Source of the DNA: Halobacteriales archaeon YIM A00013 | GTDB taxonomy: Archaea > Halobacteriota > Halobacteria > Halobacteriales > Haloarculaceae | Length of the DNA: 64,000 nucleotides | NCBI GenBank assembly: GCA_025041195.1 | Contig: JAKCFM010000001.1 | Coordinates: 2,232,001-2,296,000 of the forward strand | Direction: 5' to 3' | Shown here: positions 42,900 through 51,415 of the stretch, one piece after another | How positions within the stretch are numbered: position 1 is the first letter of the stretch | How the letters are laid out: every line of letters starts with the position of its first letter | The notes under the pieces: model-generated | The model's input: the letters and a program-made list of their open reading frames with translations, nothing else | Databases searched by the model: none | What the model was told of the DNA's origin: nothing | Translations under genes and position numbers: made by a program

Positions 42900-43745
42900 A
42901 TGCGCGTAGCCGTGCCCAACAAGGGACGATTGCACGATCCGACCGTCGAGCTGCTCGAACGGGCGGGGCTCCAGCTGGTCGACGGTGCAGACCGCAAACT
43001 GTACGCCGATACAGTCGATCCGGAGATCACCGTCTTGCTCGCTCGTGCGGCCGACATCCCCGCCTACGTCGAAGACGGTGCAGCGGCGGTTGGCATTACT
43101 GGTCTCGATCAAGCGCGAGAAGCAGACGCCGATCTCGTCGAACTGCTTGAGCTGGGCTATGGACAGTGTGAGCTCGTGCTTGCTGCCCCCGAAGCAAGCG
43201 CACTCTCGACGGTGGCCGACCTCGAAGAAAAGACGGTGGCCACCGAGTTCCCACGCGTCACTCGGCGGTTTTTCACCGAGCGAGGCGTCGAGCCCACTAT
43301 TGTCGAGGTGTCGGGAGCGACCGAACTCACCCCACACGTCGACATTGCCGACGCGATTGTTGACATCACCTCGACCGGGACGACGCTTCGGATGAACAAG
43401 CTCGAAATCGTCGAACCCGTCCTTGAGAGCTCCGTCAGGCTGTTCGGGCGGGCAGACGCGGCCAACAAACCGAAGGTGCAACAGCTCCGCACTGCCCTGC
43501 AGTCAGTGCTCGCCGCGGCTGATAAGCGGTATCTCATGATGAACGTCCCCGAAACCGAACTTGAGACGATCCGGGAGATGATCCCTGGAATGGGTGGGCC
43601 GACTGTGATGAACATCGCTGGCGAGGATGATGTTGCCGTCCACGCCGTTGTCGATGAAGCGCAGGTGTTCGAAACAATAGCCAAACTCCGGAGTCACGGC
43701 GCACACGACATTCTCGTCACCGAAATCGAACGGCTGGTGGAGTGA
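42900..43745 (+). CDS. hisG: ATP phosphoribosyltransferase
   Basis: First enzyme of histidine synthesis, making phosphoribosyl-ATP from PRPP and ATP, 281 residues. It is the long form with an ACT-like regulatory C-terminal domain (about residues 205-281) that gives histidine feedback control. The start [11 protein letters not shown] is the family's opening, and the ATG at 42900 is chosen for it. The PRPP loop is in [14 protein letters not shown] near residues 157-170. It is divergent from the deaminase by 90 nt. No other his gene is in the window. Confidence 0.95.
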   Translation: MRVAVPNKGRLHDPTVELLERAGLQLVDGADRKLYADTVDPEITVLLARAADIPAYVEDGAAAVGITGLDQAREADADLVELLELGYGQCELVLAAPEASALSTVADLEEKTVATEFPRVTRRFFTERGVEPTIVEVSGATELTPHVDIADAIVDITSTGTTLRMNKLEIVEPVLESSVRLFGRADAANKPKVQQLRTALQSVLAAADKRYLMMNVPETELETIREMIPGMGGPTVMNIAGEDDVAVHAVVDEAQVFETIAKLRSHGAHDILVTEIERLVE

Positions 43746-43747
43746 GC

Positions 43748-44263
43748 TCAGTTCAGTATCGATCGGAGCCATGCGCCAATCCCGAACAACGTGCCAACGA
43801 GAATGACCAAGCGGACCACCGGAATGGCGCCAACGATGACGGTCACTACAGCTCCAGCGATCGCTGTCGAGATGTCGGACGGCTCACCTGACGTGAGTGC
43901 CGTACCCACAAGCAGGGCAAAGAGCGCAATCCCCGGGAGGAGGATGAAAAGCAGATACGCGAGTCCCAACGGAAACACAAGTGGTCCGAGCACAATCGAA
44001 AACATGAGCACAAAGGCAGCCGGTACCACCACGCCGGCCACAACACCCCACAGCAACTGGTGAAACGGGCGAGTTCTGATCGCTTCTAGCGACTGCTCCG
44101 TCCGAGACGGAAACCCGGCCCTGAGCAGTACCATGACGAGAAGGAGAATGATTCCCTGACCGATAAGCCACAGCGGGGAGATAACACCCATCGCGGACGG
44201 TACCGATTGAAGCTGCACTCCGACAGTACTCAAGAGGGAGCTCGCAGTGACTGCAAGGACCAT
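43748..44263 (-). CDS. Polytopic membrane protein, unknown
   Basis: A 171-residue protein with about five helices (near residues 28-48, 68-95, 95-115, 117-133, 137-160) and hardly any soluble loops. It is convergent with hisG (2 nt between the stops). No family or transporter motif is recognised. A basic loop sits near 50-65. It is followed upstream at 44325 by a second small membrane-protein gene on the same strand and then tbp, so these may be cotranscribed, though spacing of about 60 nt suggests separate starts. Confidence 0.65.
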   Translation of the reverse strand: MVLAVTASSLLSTVGVQLQSVPSAMGVISPLWLIGQGIILLLVMVLLRAGFPSRTEQSLEAIRTRPFHQLLWGVVAGVVVPAAFVLMFSIVLGPLVFPLGLAYLLFILLPGIALFALLVGTALTSGEPSDISTAIAGAVVTVIVGAIPVVRLVILVGTLFGIGAWLRSILN

Positions 44264-44324
44264 GCCAGCAGATGGAGTTTAATTGGTAAGAATGTGTGGG
44301 ACGGTAACCTGTTTGTGAGGGACC

Positions 44325-44687
44325 TCAGAGTCCAGCGAGCGAACTGAGATTGAACAGGGCCACGCCGAGAATCGTGGCGACGGTGAAATGTGCAACCAGG
44401 AGCACTGCGGTTCCGCGTCGCTCTAGTCGATACACCATGTGGATTGCCACGGTATCGCCGATGAGAACAGCGAGAATGATGAGCGGCGATCGAACGACAG
44501 AAAACAGCATTGAGATCGCTGCCGGGACGAACCCAACGGCAGCCGCTCTCTGGTGTGGGGTCTCGCCGAGTACATAGCGCGCGCCGAGATGCAACGTGAT
44601 CGCGTAGTAGCCCCACCCGAGCAGAAATGTCACCAGATACGCTATGAGGCTACCACCGGGTGGCGCGGCCTGGACCACGATAGTCAT
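44325..44687 (-). CDS. Small three- to four-helix membrane protein
   Basis: A 120-residue protein read from the ATG at 44687 (MTIVVQAAPPGG). Helices are near residues 15-35, 44-72 (two), and 90-115. A longer upstream frame would run into the tbp promoter side and looks non-coding. Function unknown. It lies between tbp and the previous membrane gene on the same strand, 44 nt after the tbp stop. Confidence 0.65.
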   Translation of the reverse strand: MTIVVQAAPPGGSLIAYLVTFLLGWGYYAITLHLGARYVLGETPHQRAAAVGFVPAAISMLFSVVRSPLIILAVLIGDTVAIHMVYRLERRGTAVLLVAHFTVATILGVALFNLSSLAGL

Positions 44688-44730
44688 AGATCGGATTCGT
44701 GTCGACGCTATTTTTCCTCTGCGACTTCCG

Positions 44731-45291
44731 TCAGTCGAGAAGGCCGAGTTCCGAGAGACGAGAGACGATCTTATCGACCGCTTCCTCGGCATCCTTGGGC
44801 TGTTTGCCACCCGTGATGACGAGCTTGCCCGAACCGAACAACAGCGCAACCACGTCTGGATCATCGAGCCGGTAGACCAGTCCCGGGAACTGCTCGGGTT
44901 CGTACTCGATGTTCTCAAGCCCAAGCCCGATCGCAATCGCGTTCAGATTCAGCGTCCGGCCGAGATCGGCGCTCGTAACGATGTTCTGCACGACGATCTC
45001 TGGGTCGTCGTCGACCTGAATGTTGAGATCTCGAAGCTTATCGAAGACAATGCGGAGGCTTTCGTGAACGTCGTCGGTGGATTTCGCACCAGTGCAAACG
45101 ATTTTCCCAGAACGGAAGATCAGCGCCGCAGACTTTGGACTCTGCGTCCGGTACACCAGCCCAGGGAACTGCTCGGGGTCGTAATCTGCACCCTCCAGAT
45201 CCATTGCCACGCTCTGGAGGTCGAGTTCCTGACCGATGCCCGTAGACGCCACGACGTTCTCGATATTGATGGTTTCCTTTGGATCTGTCAT
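44731..45291 (-). CDS. tbp: TATA-box-binding protein
   Basis: General transcription factor of 186 residues that binds TATA elements. Two direct repeats of the saddle fold are visible: EQFPGLVYRTQSPKSAALIF and EQFPGLVYRLDDPDVVALLF, followed in each case by a GKIVCTGAK or GKLVITGGK strand. The N-terminal residues are acidic. Haloarchaea carry several tbp genes; this one has the repeats of a canonical TBP. A TATA box lies 27-35 nt before its start, so it may be autoregulated. The TFB gene at 53363 is its partner. Confidence 0.97.
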   Translation of the reverse strand: MTDPKETINIENVVASTGIGQELDLQSVAMDLEGADYDPEQFPGLVYRTQSPKSAALIFRSGKIVCTGAKSTDDVHESLRIVFDKLRDLNIQVDDDPEIVVQNIVTSADLGRTLNLNAIAIGLGLENIEYEPEQFPGLVYRLDDPDVVALLFGSGKLVITGGKQPKDAEEAVDKIVSRLSELGLLD

Positions 45292-45317
45292 CGCTCGACT
45301 TAAAGAACGTATTTAAG

Positions 45318-45326
45318 GTTTATAAA
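45318..45326 (-). promoter_or_regulatory. TATA box of tbp
   Basis: Minus-strand CTTTATAAA is 27-35 nt before the tbp start, a near-ideal haloarchaeal TATA box for a leaderless transcript. Confidence 0.6.
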
Positions 45327-45393
45327 GGTACGGGGGTTGGATCGATCACTCCATTCTGCGAGGGATCGGTGTACTCATTGGGAGTGGGCGGCG

Positions 45394-46380
45394 ATGGGGG
45401 GTGTGTACGTCCTGGAACTGGCGGGTGAAGACGATGCGTTTGCCGCGTACGAGGCCCAGAGTCACGGGCGTGACGTGACGGTCGTTGCGCCGGGCATTGG
45501 GATGGCGTCAGCGATCGATCGTGTGGAGACGCTCGCGTACACGCGACGCGTGAGCGAGCTGGTCGGCCAGACAACGGCATCGATCGACGCAGCCGAATCG
45601 GTGCTCGCTGCAGAGCAGATCGACCGACAGGGAACGGTCGCCGTCCGCGCCCGCGACGTGCGATCGACCGCGGGAGTTGACACCCAACGGGCTGAGCGAC
45701 AGCTCGGTGCGGTCCTCGTCGATCGAGGATTCCCCATCGATCTGGACGGCCCTGATCACGAACTCCGGGTGTTGTTTTCGGACGACAGCTGTCTGCTGGG
45801 CTGGTTCGATTGCTCCAGCGTTCGTGATTATGGCGATCGAATGCCGACGGATCGGCCATTCTTCCAGCCCGGAAGCATGGAACCGTTGCTCGCGCGGGCA
45901 CTCGTCAACATCGCTGGGGCAGCTCCCGACCGGCGCATTCTCGATCCAATGTGTGGCACAGGTGGCCTGCTCATCGAAGGCGCTCTCTGTGGGGCTTCAG
46001 TTGTTGGGCTGGACGTTCAGCACGCAATGGCCGCCGGGACGCGACAAAACGTGGAATGGGCAGCCGATCTGAACGCTACCACCATCAGAGGATCGGCGAG
46101 CGATCTCCCGTTCGACGACGACGCATTCGATGGCGTCGTGTTCGATGCGCCGTATGGTCGTCAATCGAAGATCGTCGATGACGAGCGATCGGCCAACAGA
46201 GACCTCGAACGGCTCGTTAGCCAGACACTCACCGAAGCCCGGCGAATTGCCCACCGGGCCGTCATCGTTGCCGATCGGCGGTGGAACGAGCAGGCGACTG
46301 ACGCCGGCTGGTCGATCGAACAAACGTTCACGCGGCGGGTGCACGCCTCACTGGACCGGCATATTCTCGTTCTGGAATGA
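45394..46380 (+). CDS. tRNA (guanine-N2)-dimethyltransferase family, THUMP-like N-terminus
   Basis: SAM-dependent RNA methyltransferase of 328 residues, like archaeal Trm-G10 enzymes. The N-terminal half is a THUMP-related RNA-binding region. The C-terminal Rossmann domain has motif I in DPMCGTGGLLIEG near 198-210 and motif IV as DAPYG near 262-266 where the family typically has D/NPPY. The first Pro is replaced by Ala. The start at 45394 (MGGVYVLEL) was taken because it follows the upstream coding pattern. The substrate is likely G10 (or nearby G) of tRNA. Confidence 0.82.
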   Translation: MGGVYVLELAGEDDAFAAYEAQSHGRDVTVVAPGIGMASAIDRVETLAYTRRVSELVGQTTASIDAAESVLAAEQIDRQGTVAVRARDVRSTAGVDTQRAERQLGAVLVDRGFPIDLDGPDHELRVLFSDDSCLLGWFDCSSVRDYGDRMPTDRPFFQPGSMEPLLARALVNIAGAAPDRRILDPMCGTGGLLIEGALCGASVVGLDVQHAMAAGTRQNVEWAADLNATTIRGSASDLPFDDDAFDGVVFDAPYGRQSKIVDDERSANRDLERLVSQTLTEARRIAHRAVIVADRRWNEQATDAGWSIEQTFTRRVHASLDRHILVLE

Positions 46381-46441
46381 ACAACCCGGAGTAGCGTGGG
46401 TCGTGGTAACACTTATATGTGTAGATGTACTGTTATGAATC

Positions 46442-46585
46442 ATGCCACACGATCCCGCCCCATCGGGGAGTCCGTACTACGAATGTATCGACTGTGGACG
46501 CCGTGAGCACCAGCAACCGGACGGTCGGCTCTGTTCGCGCTGTGGTGGGTATCTCCAGAACATAGGGGTTCCACGCCAGCAGTAG
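46442..46585 (+). CDS. Rubrerythrin-type zinc-ribbon micro-protein
   Basis: A 47-residue peptide (ATG at 46442). CIDC at 15-18 and CSRC at 31-34 form the two halves of a zinc ribbon, followed by GGYLQNIG. Short proteins with this rubrerythrin-like ribbon are common in haloarchaea. The cysteine layout, together with correct codon bias for such a peptide, is the evidence. Function unknown. A second ATG at 46435 is out of frame. Confidence 0.65.
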   Translation: MPHDPAPSGSPYYECIDCGRREHQQPDGRLCSRCGGYLQNIGVPRQQ

Positions 46586-46665
46586 CCCCGCGTCTGTGGA
46601 TCGTGGGCACCGTCGTGGCTTTTCGTTTCGAAGCGGTTTAGTTCGGTGGTCGGGTGCGGGGGCAT

Positions 46666-47373
46666 ATGCAGCCGTGGAACGGGTGGGATCACGTCGTAAA
46701 GATCGATCCCGACAAGACGCTTCTTGGCGGCGAGTCAGTCGAAGATGTCGCCAAAACAGGCACTGACGCCGTCATGGTCGGGGGGACGATGGGGATGACA
46801 GAAACGAAGATGGAGAAGGTGATCGACGCGTGCAGCGACCTCTCGGTGCCGGTGTATATCGAGCCGAGCGGTGCTGGCGTCGTCGTTCACTCCGATGTGT
46901 TAGACGGCTACACCATTCCGATCGTGATGAACGCCGGTGACGTTTCCTGGCTGACCGGCATGCACAAAGAGTGGGTGCGCCTCGATCCGGCAATCGACTG
47001 GGACCGAACCGTCACTGAGGCGTACATCGTGTTGAATCCGGACGCCTCTGTCGCGACCCTGACGGAGGCAGACTGCACGCTTGATGCCGACGAGGTCGGA
47101 GCCTACGCAACAGTTGCCGAGCAGCTGTACAACCAGGAGATCGTCTACGTCGAATACTCCGGCACGCTCGGTGATCCAGAGCTCGTGGCGGCTGCCCACG
47201 ACGCGCTGGACGAGGCCACGCTGTTCTACGGCGGCGGGATCCACGATTACGACTCCGCATTCACGATGGGACAGCACGCTGATACGATCATCGTTGGCGA
47301 TCTGATTCACGATGCGGGGATCGAGGCGGTGGCTGAGACCGTCCGTGGCGTAAAAGACGCACATTCTGACTGA
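46666..47373 (+). CDS. Geranylgeranylglyceryl phosphate synthase
   Basis: First enzyme of archaeal ether-lipid synthesis; it joins geranylgeranyl diphosphate to sn-glycerol-1-phosphate. The protein is 235 residues in a TIM-barrel-like fold. The opening [16 protein letters not shown], then [11 protein letters not shown] near 39-49, the phosphate-binding [11 protein letters not shown] near 161-171, and FYGGGIHDY near 188-196 are the conserved blocks. The ATG at 46666 matches the family start. It precedes aspS in the same direction after 81 nt. Confidence 0.92.
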   Translation: MQPWNGWDHVVKIDPDKTLLGGESVEDVAKTGTDAVMVGGTMGMTETKMEKVIDACSDLSVPVYIEPSGAGVVVHSDVLDGYTIPIVMNAGDVSWLTGMHKEWVRLDPAIDWDRTVTEAYIVLNPDASVATLTEADCTLDADEVGAYATVAEQLYNQEIVYVEYSGTLGDPELVAAAHDALDEATLFYGGGIHDYDSAFTMGQHADTIIVGDLIHDAGIEAVAETVRGVKDAHSD

Positions 47374-47454
47374 GTGGATCGATCGTTCGACGCCGACCAG
47401 TGTCGGGCGGGAGAAAAGAACCGAGTTTAAGACGACCGACCGTGCAGTGTCGGT

Positions 47455-48759
47455 ATGGACGATCGAACACACACAGCAGACGCCGAACCGGGCGAGCGTG
47501 TCACCGTTGCAGGATGGGTGCACGAGGTCCGCGATCTCGGTGGTATCGCATTTTTGATTCTTCGCGATCGCACTGGGAAGATCCAGGTTAAGTTCGCGAC
47601 CGACGAGATGGACGACGAACTCGTCGATGCGGGGACGAACGCCTCCCGCGAGAGCGTTCTCAGCGTGACTGGTACCGTTGAAGAGGAGCCACGGGCACCA
47701 ACGGGTGTCGAGGTCGTTCCCGAATCAGTCGAGCTGTTGGCCCCAGCAGAACCGGAGCTGCCGCTCGATCCGTCGGGGAAAGTCGATGCAGATCTCTCAA
47801 CGCGGCTGGACAACCGGACGCTCGACGTGCGGGCGGGCGAGAGCAAGGCTATCTTTGAGATCCGGGCGGAGATTCTGCGTGCCGTTCGGGAGTATTTCCG
47901 TTCGGTCGGGTGTACGGAGATCAACACGCCGAAAATCGTTGCGACGGGCACGGAAGGCGGAACTGAGCTGTTCCCGTTGACCTACTTCGGCCAGGAGGCG
48001 TTCATGAACCAGTCGCCACAGCTGTTCAAGCAGCTGATGGTCGGCTCCGGACTTGAGCGGGTGTTCGAGGTCGGCCCAATCTTCCGGGCTGAAGAGCACA
48101 ACACGCCGCGCCATCTCAACGAGGCGACAATGATCGACTTCGAGAGCGCCTTTATCGACCACAACGAGGCGATGGACGTCTGTGAGGGCACACTGCTCGC
48201 AGCGTACGACGCGGTCGCCGAGAACTGCCAGGAGCAGCTTGAAGTGCTCGGCTATGGCGACTCGTTTGTCGTGCCGGACGCCGGGTTCCCACGGCTCACC
48301 TACGAGGAGGCGATCGAACGGATCAACGCAACCGGCGAGCTCGAAGAGCAGCTCCTCTGGGGCGACGATCTCCCGACCGAGGGCGAGAAGGCGCTCGGTG
48401 CGGACGTTGGTGGCCACTACTTCATCACCGACTGGCCAAGCGAGATCAAGCCGTTCTACATCCAGGATCGCGACGACGATCCACAGCTTTCGAAAGGATT
48501 CGATCTCATGCATCCCGAAATGGAGCTCGTCTCCGGTGGACAGCGTGAGCATCGCTACGATGCGCTCGTGGAAGGCTTCGAACAGCAGGGTCTCGATCCT
48601 GAGGCGTTCGAGTACTACACCAAGATGTTCAAATACGGCATGCCACCGCACGCCGGCTGGGCGTACGGCGTCGAGCGGCTCGTGATGACGATGCTCGGGC
48701 TGGGCAACATCCGCGAGGCCGTGTTGTTCCCACGGGATCGACAGCGGCTCTCGCCCTGA
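47455..48759 (+). CDS. aspS: Aspartate--tRNA ligase (archaeal, possibly non-discriminating)
   Basis: Class II aminoacyl-tRNA synthetase, 434 residues, charging tRNA-Asp (and perhaps tRNA-Asn in organisms that use the transamidation route). The N-terminal OB-fold anticodon-binding domain is about residues 15-100 ([15 protein letters not shown]). Motif 2 is [14 protein letters not shown] near 206-219, and motif 3 is [14 protein letters not shown] near 396-409. The length and arrangement are archaeal. Discrimination cannot be decided from sequence by eye. The 3' end is followed by a hairpin-rich relic. Confidence 0.94.
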   Translation: MDDRTHTADAEPGERVTVAGWVHEVRDLGGIAFLILRDRTGKIQVKFATDEMDDELVDAGTNASRESVLSVTGTVEEEPRAPTGVEVVPESVELLAPAEPELPLDPSGKVDADLSTRLDNRTLDVRAGESKAIFEIRAEILRAVREYFRSVGCTEINTPKIVATGTEGGTELFPLTYFGQEAFMNQSPQLFKQLMVGSGLERVFEVGPIFRAEEHNTPRHLNEATMIDFESAFIDHNEAMDVCEGTLLAAYDAVAENCQEQLEVLGYGDSFVVPDAGFPRLTYEEAIERINATGELEEQLLWGDDLPTEGEKALGADVGGHYFITDWPSEIKPFYIQDRDDDPQLSKGFDLMHPEMELVSGGQREHRYDALVEGFEQQGLDPEAFEYYTKMFKYGMPPHAGWAYGVERLVMTMLGLGNIREAVLFPRDRQRLSP

Positions 48760-48786
48760 TTGCCTCTCTCACACATAAAGACCCAC

Positions 48787-48957
48787 CCAGAACTGCGTAG
48801 GAGTTCTGGTTGGCGGACAAGAGCTTCGCTCTCATCAACACGGGAATCCCACGGCACCGCACCGTTGAGTTGGGATAGTGTTGGATTCATCCCGGCCCTA
48901 AAGTGGCAAGAACGCTGTGCATTCTTGCCGATCAGCCAGAAGCCTACGGCTTCTGGC
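48787..48957. repeat. Hairpin-rich region, possible IS200/IS605 relic
   Basis: Between aspS and the orphan antitoxin gene, four simple hairpins and one compound one occur in 170 nt. Perfect stems: 48787-48794/48802-48809 (8 bp), 48820-48824/48828-48832 (5 bp), 48905-48912/48922-48929 (8 bp), and 48935-48944/48948-48957 (10 bp, loop TAC). A compound stem pairs 48836-48841 with 48878-48883 and 48847-48851 with 48871-48875. No open reading frame fits. Density of hairpins resembles the RNA-coding ends of TnpB elements, but no tnpB is nearby. Confidence 0.45.
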
Positions 48958-48995
48958 GAAGGGGAAGGCACTCACTTCGAATTTTGTATAAATAT

Positions 48996-49298
48996 TCATA
49001 GATCCCGAGCAGCTTCAACATCAGATTCCAGCTCTTCGGGAGAAAGCTGGCTTGTGAGATTATTCTCGCGTGCGATCGAGAGCCACTTTCCCAGACTGAC
49101 ATCGGCAATCTCGGCCGCCTGTTTTACGGAAATCTCTCCAGATTGATACCGCTCGATTGCTACATGAACCCGAAGATTGGTGAGTCCCTCTGAAAGGGCT
49201 TTCCGGATCGTCGTGCTCCGGTCTTCATCAAGGAGCACGGCAACTTCATCAAGTGCCTCTTTTTCACTGTCAGAGAGCCGAGCACTTATTGTTGCCAT
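48996..49298 (-). CDS. UPF0175-type antitoxin-like HTH protein, orphan
   Basis: A 100-residue protein read from the ATG at 49298 (MATISARLSDSEKEALDEV). The N-terminal RHH-like segment (to about 50) has the pattern of an antitoxin, and a C-terminal HTH segment (SGEISVKQAAEIADVSLGKW, about 60-80) matches the UPF0175 family. A neighbouring PIN toxin gene is absent on both sides, so it is an orphan, unlike the intact pair at 56791-57620. It lies next to the hairpin-rich relic, suggesting an acquired or eroded module. AT-rich DNA upstream likely holds its promoter. Confidence 0.65.
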   Translation of the reverse strand: MATISARLSDSEKEALDEVAVLLDEDRSTTIRKALSEGLTNLRVHVAIERYQSGEISVKQAAEIADVSLGKWLSIARENNLTSQLSPEELESDVEAARDL

Positions 49299-49460
49299 GT
49301 GTACGATGTAATACGGCGTAGACGTTATTATAGCTGTAGCCAGATTGGCCAGGATCCAAAACAACACAATTGACACCGTTGAAACAATTAACAAAATGAA
49401 CTCGTGATGGCCCACAACCAGATTCAGACGGGGTGATCGGTGCGAGTCGATCGAAGCCAG

Positions 49461-49601
49461 TCAGTCGGTGTCCCGATCGTTTCGGAGTACTCTGTAGGTT
49501 TCGAACAGTTTGTATGGGATGTAGACGATCGCAATCAAAAGCACTGCATACAGGAGCACGATGAGCATCTCTGGACCACCAGGGACTTGCAACGAGACCA
49601 T
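49461..49601 (-). CDS. Small single-helix membrane peptide, TatA-like start
   Basis: A 46-residue peptide with one helix at about residues 12-30 (MLIVLLYAVLLIAIVYIPYK) and a charged tail. Its opening VPGGPEMLIVLL resembles the start of haloarchaeal TatA/TatE subunits, but the tail lacks a proper amphipathic helix, and Gly/Phe hinge residues are missing. It may be a TatA-derived remnant or an independent micro-protein. It is divergent from the pantoate kinase gene. The gap between it and the orphan antitoxin gene (49299-49460) has no other gene. Confidence 0.45.
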   Translation of the reverse strand: MVSLQVPGGPEMLIVLLYAVLLIAIVYIPYKLFETYRVLRNDRDTD

Positions 49602-49704
49602 GTTCGTGGTAATTCTTTCCAGAAAATTACGTTTTTCCCCACCCCAAAGGGCGATGATCCCCAAACGGTCAGGTTCAAGGCGAGGACTCACCGAGTGAGA
49701 CTCG

Positions 49705-50529
49705 ATGGCGAGGGGACCAGAGGCGTTCGTGCCGGGCCACGTAACGGGATTTTTCAGCACACACCCGGCCGACGACGCCGTTCGTGCCGGCTCACGCGGC
49801 GCGGGGGTTGCACTGTCCGATGGCGTCACCGTCAGTGCGAGCGACAGAGAGCAACGCTCGCTCACGCTAAACGGCCAAACCGTCTCAATGGCGGCCGTTG
49901 ATGGCGTGCTGGACCGGCTCGGGATAGACGCACGGATCGCGGCCGAAACGTCGCTGCCGATCAGCGCCGGCTTTGGCGTCTCCGGTGCGTGTGCGCTCGG
50001 AACGGCACTCACGGCGAGCGCGTTCACCGAGACGAACCGAACGGAGCGCGAGCTGGTGGCGATTGCCCACGCAGCGGAGGTCGACGCTGGCACCGGACTG
50101 GGTGATGTGGTGGGCCAGGCCTACGGCGGCGTTCCGATCCGACTCGAACCCGGTGGCCCACCGCACGGAACGATCGATGGGCTCATCGAACGCCGCCGGA
50201 TCGAGTACGTCTCCTTTGGTGAGCTCGACACCGCCGAAATCATCACTGGCGACACGGACGTGCTCTCACGGGCCGGCGAGCAAGCACTCGAACGACTCCG
50301 TGAAAACCCCACGATCGAGCGGTTCATGGACCAGTCCCGGCAGTTCGCACGCGAGGCCGAACTGCTCACCGCACAGATCGACAGCGTGATCGAGCGCGTC
50401 GAAGACGCTGGTGGCACGGCTACGATGGCGATGCTCGGCGAATCCGTCTTCGCGCTCGACGACGGGCTGACGGCTGCCGGGGTTGACGCCAGACACTGCT
50501 CGATCGCGACCGGCGCCCACCGACGATAA
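49705..50529 (+). CDS. Pantoate kinase (GHMP family)
   Basis: Archaeal CoA-pathway enzyme of 274 residues that phosphorylates pantoate to 4-phosphopantoate with ATP; archaea use it in place of bacterial PanC/PanK order. The GHMP motif is LPISAGFGVSGACALG near 85-100, forming the ATP phosphate loop. The opening FVPGHVTGFF is typical of pantoate kinases. It is followed by phosphopantothenate synthetase after 36 nt in the same direction, and the two genes together carry out the archaeal route from pantoate to phosphopantothenate. Confidence 0.9.
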   Translation: MARGPEAFVPGHVTGFFSTHPADDAVRAGSRGAGVALSDGVTVSASDREQRSLTLNGQTVSMAAVDGVLDRLGIDARIAAETSLPISAGFGVSGACALGTALTASAFTETNRTERELVAIAHAAEVDAGTGLGDVVGQAYGGVPIRLEPGGPPHGTIDGLIERRRIEYVSFGELDTAEIITGDTDVLSRAGEQALERLRENPTIERFMDQSRQFAREAELLTAQIDSVIERVEDAGGTATMAMLGESVFALDDGLTAAGVDARHCSIATGAHRR

Positions 50530-50565
50530 CGCAAGGCTTTTTTGAATCTCCGATAACCACGACGC

Positions 50566-51309
50566 ATGACCGAGATCGACGTGCCGGAAAGCCACCCGCG
50601 CTACGAATCGTTGCTCATCCGGCACCGAATCGAGCAAGGGGTCGAGGCGGGGATCGCCAGCCCCCAGGGGCTGATTGCACACGGTCGCGGCGAGGCGTTT
50701 GATTACTTGCTTGGAGAAGAAACGATTCAATCCGCTGACGAGGCTGCCCGAGCCGCTGGCGCACAGCTGTTGCTCGCTCGACATCCGGTGCTGTCGGTCA
50801 ACGGCAACGTGGCATCGATCGTCCCGGAGGAGTTCATCAAACTCGCCTCCGTCACTGGTGCTGATCTCGAAGCGAATCTGTTCAACCGGACGGACGAACG
50901 AATCCAACGGATCGTCGACCATCTCAAAGCACACGGTGCAGAGACCGTCAAAGGAACGGCTGCCGACGAGCGGATTCCTGGACTGGACCACGAACGCGCG
51001 AAGGTGGACGCCGACGGCATCTACGACGCCGATGTGGTGCTCGTCCCGCTCGAAGACGGCGATCGGGCAGGCGCACTCGCCGAGATGGGAAAAACGGAGA
51101 TCGTCATCGATCTGAACCCACTTTCGCGATCGCCACAGGCCGCAGCCATTCCGATCGTCGACAACGTCATCCGAGCCGTCCCCAACATCACCAACCACGC
51201 ACGTGCACTCGCCGACGCCGATGAGTCAGAGCTGCAGGCGATCGTCGAATCGTTCGATCCGGACAACGCACTCAAAGACGCTGAAACGAAGATTCGGACC
51301 GAAACCTGA
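50566..51309 (+). CDS. 4-phosphopantoate--beta-alanine ligase (phosphopantothenate synthetase)
   Basis: Archaea-specific enzyme of 247 residues that joins 4-phosphopantoate and beta-alanine using ATP. The N-terminal HPRYESLLIRHRIEQGV near 10-26 and ISPQGLIAHGRGEAFDYLLGE-like region near 28-46 are conserved. A central IPGLDHERAKVDADG near 137-151 and a C-terminal IPIVDNVIRAVPNI are further family features. It acts right after pantoate kinase in the pathway, and the pair is in operon order with 36 nt between them. Confidence 0.92.
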   Translation: MTEIDVPESHPRYESLLIRHRIEQGVEAGIASPQGLIAHGRGEAFDYLLGEETIQSADEAARAAGAQLLLARHPVLSVNGNVASIVPEEFIKLASVTGADLEANLFNRTDERIQRIVDHLKAHGAETVKGTAADERIPGLDHERAKVDADGIYDADVVLVPLEDGDRAGALAEMGKTEIVIDLNPLSRSPQAAAIPIVDNVIRAVPNITNHARALADADESELQAIVESFDPDNALKDAETKIRTET

Positions 51310-51415
51310 CGCAACGATTCTCTCGGTGTGCGAAGGGTGCAGACAGTATTGTTATTTACGAATATATACAGACTATTAGCAACTTTATTGTATTTTTATT
51401 CAACAGATAAACTCG

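Noticed and set aside
41523-43481. 652-residue version of the amidohydrolase
   Set aside because: The extension is antisense to hisG; the family start fits 42809.
46181-46200. Loss of the first Pro in motif IV of the tRNA methyltransferase (DAPYG) as a sign of inactivity
   Set aside because: The rest of the active-site region is intact and family members vary at this position, so I do not claim loss of function.
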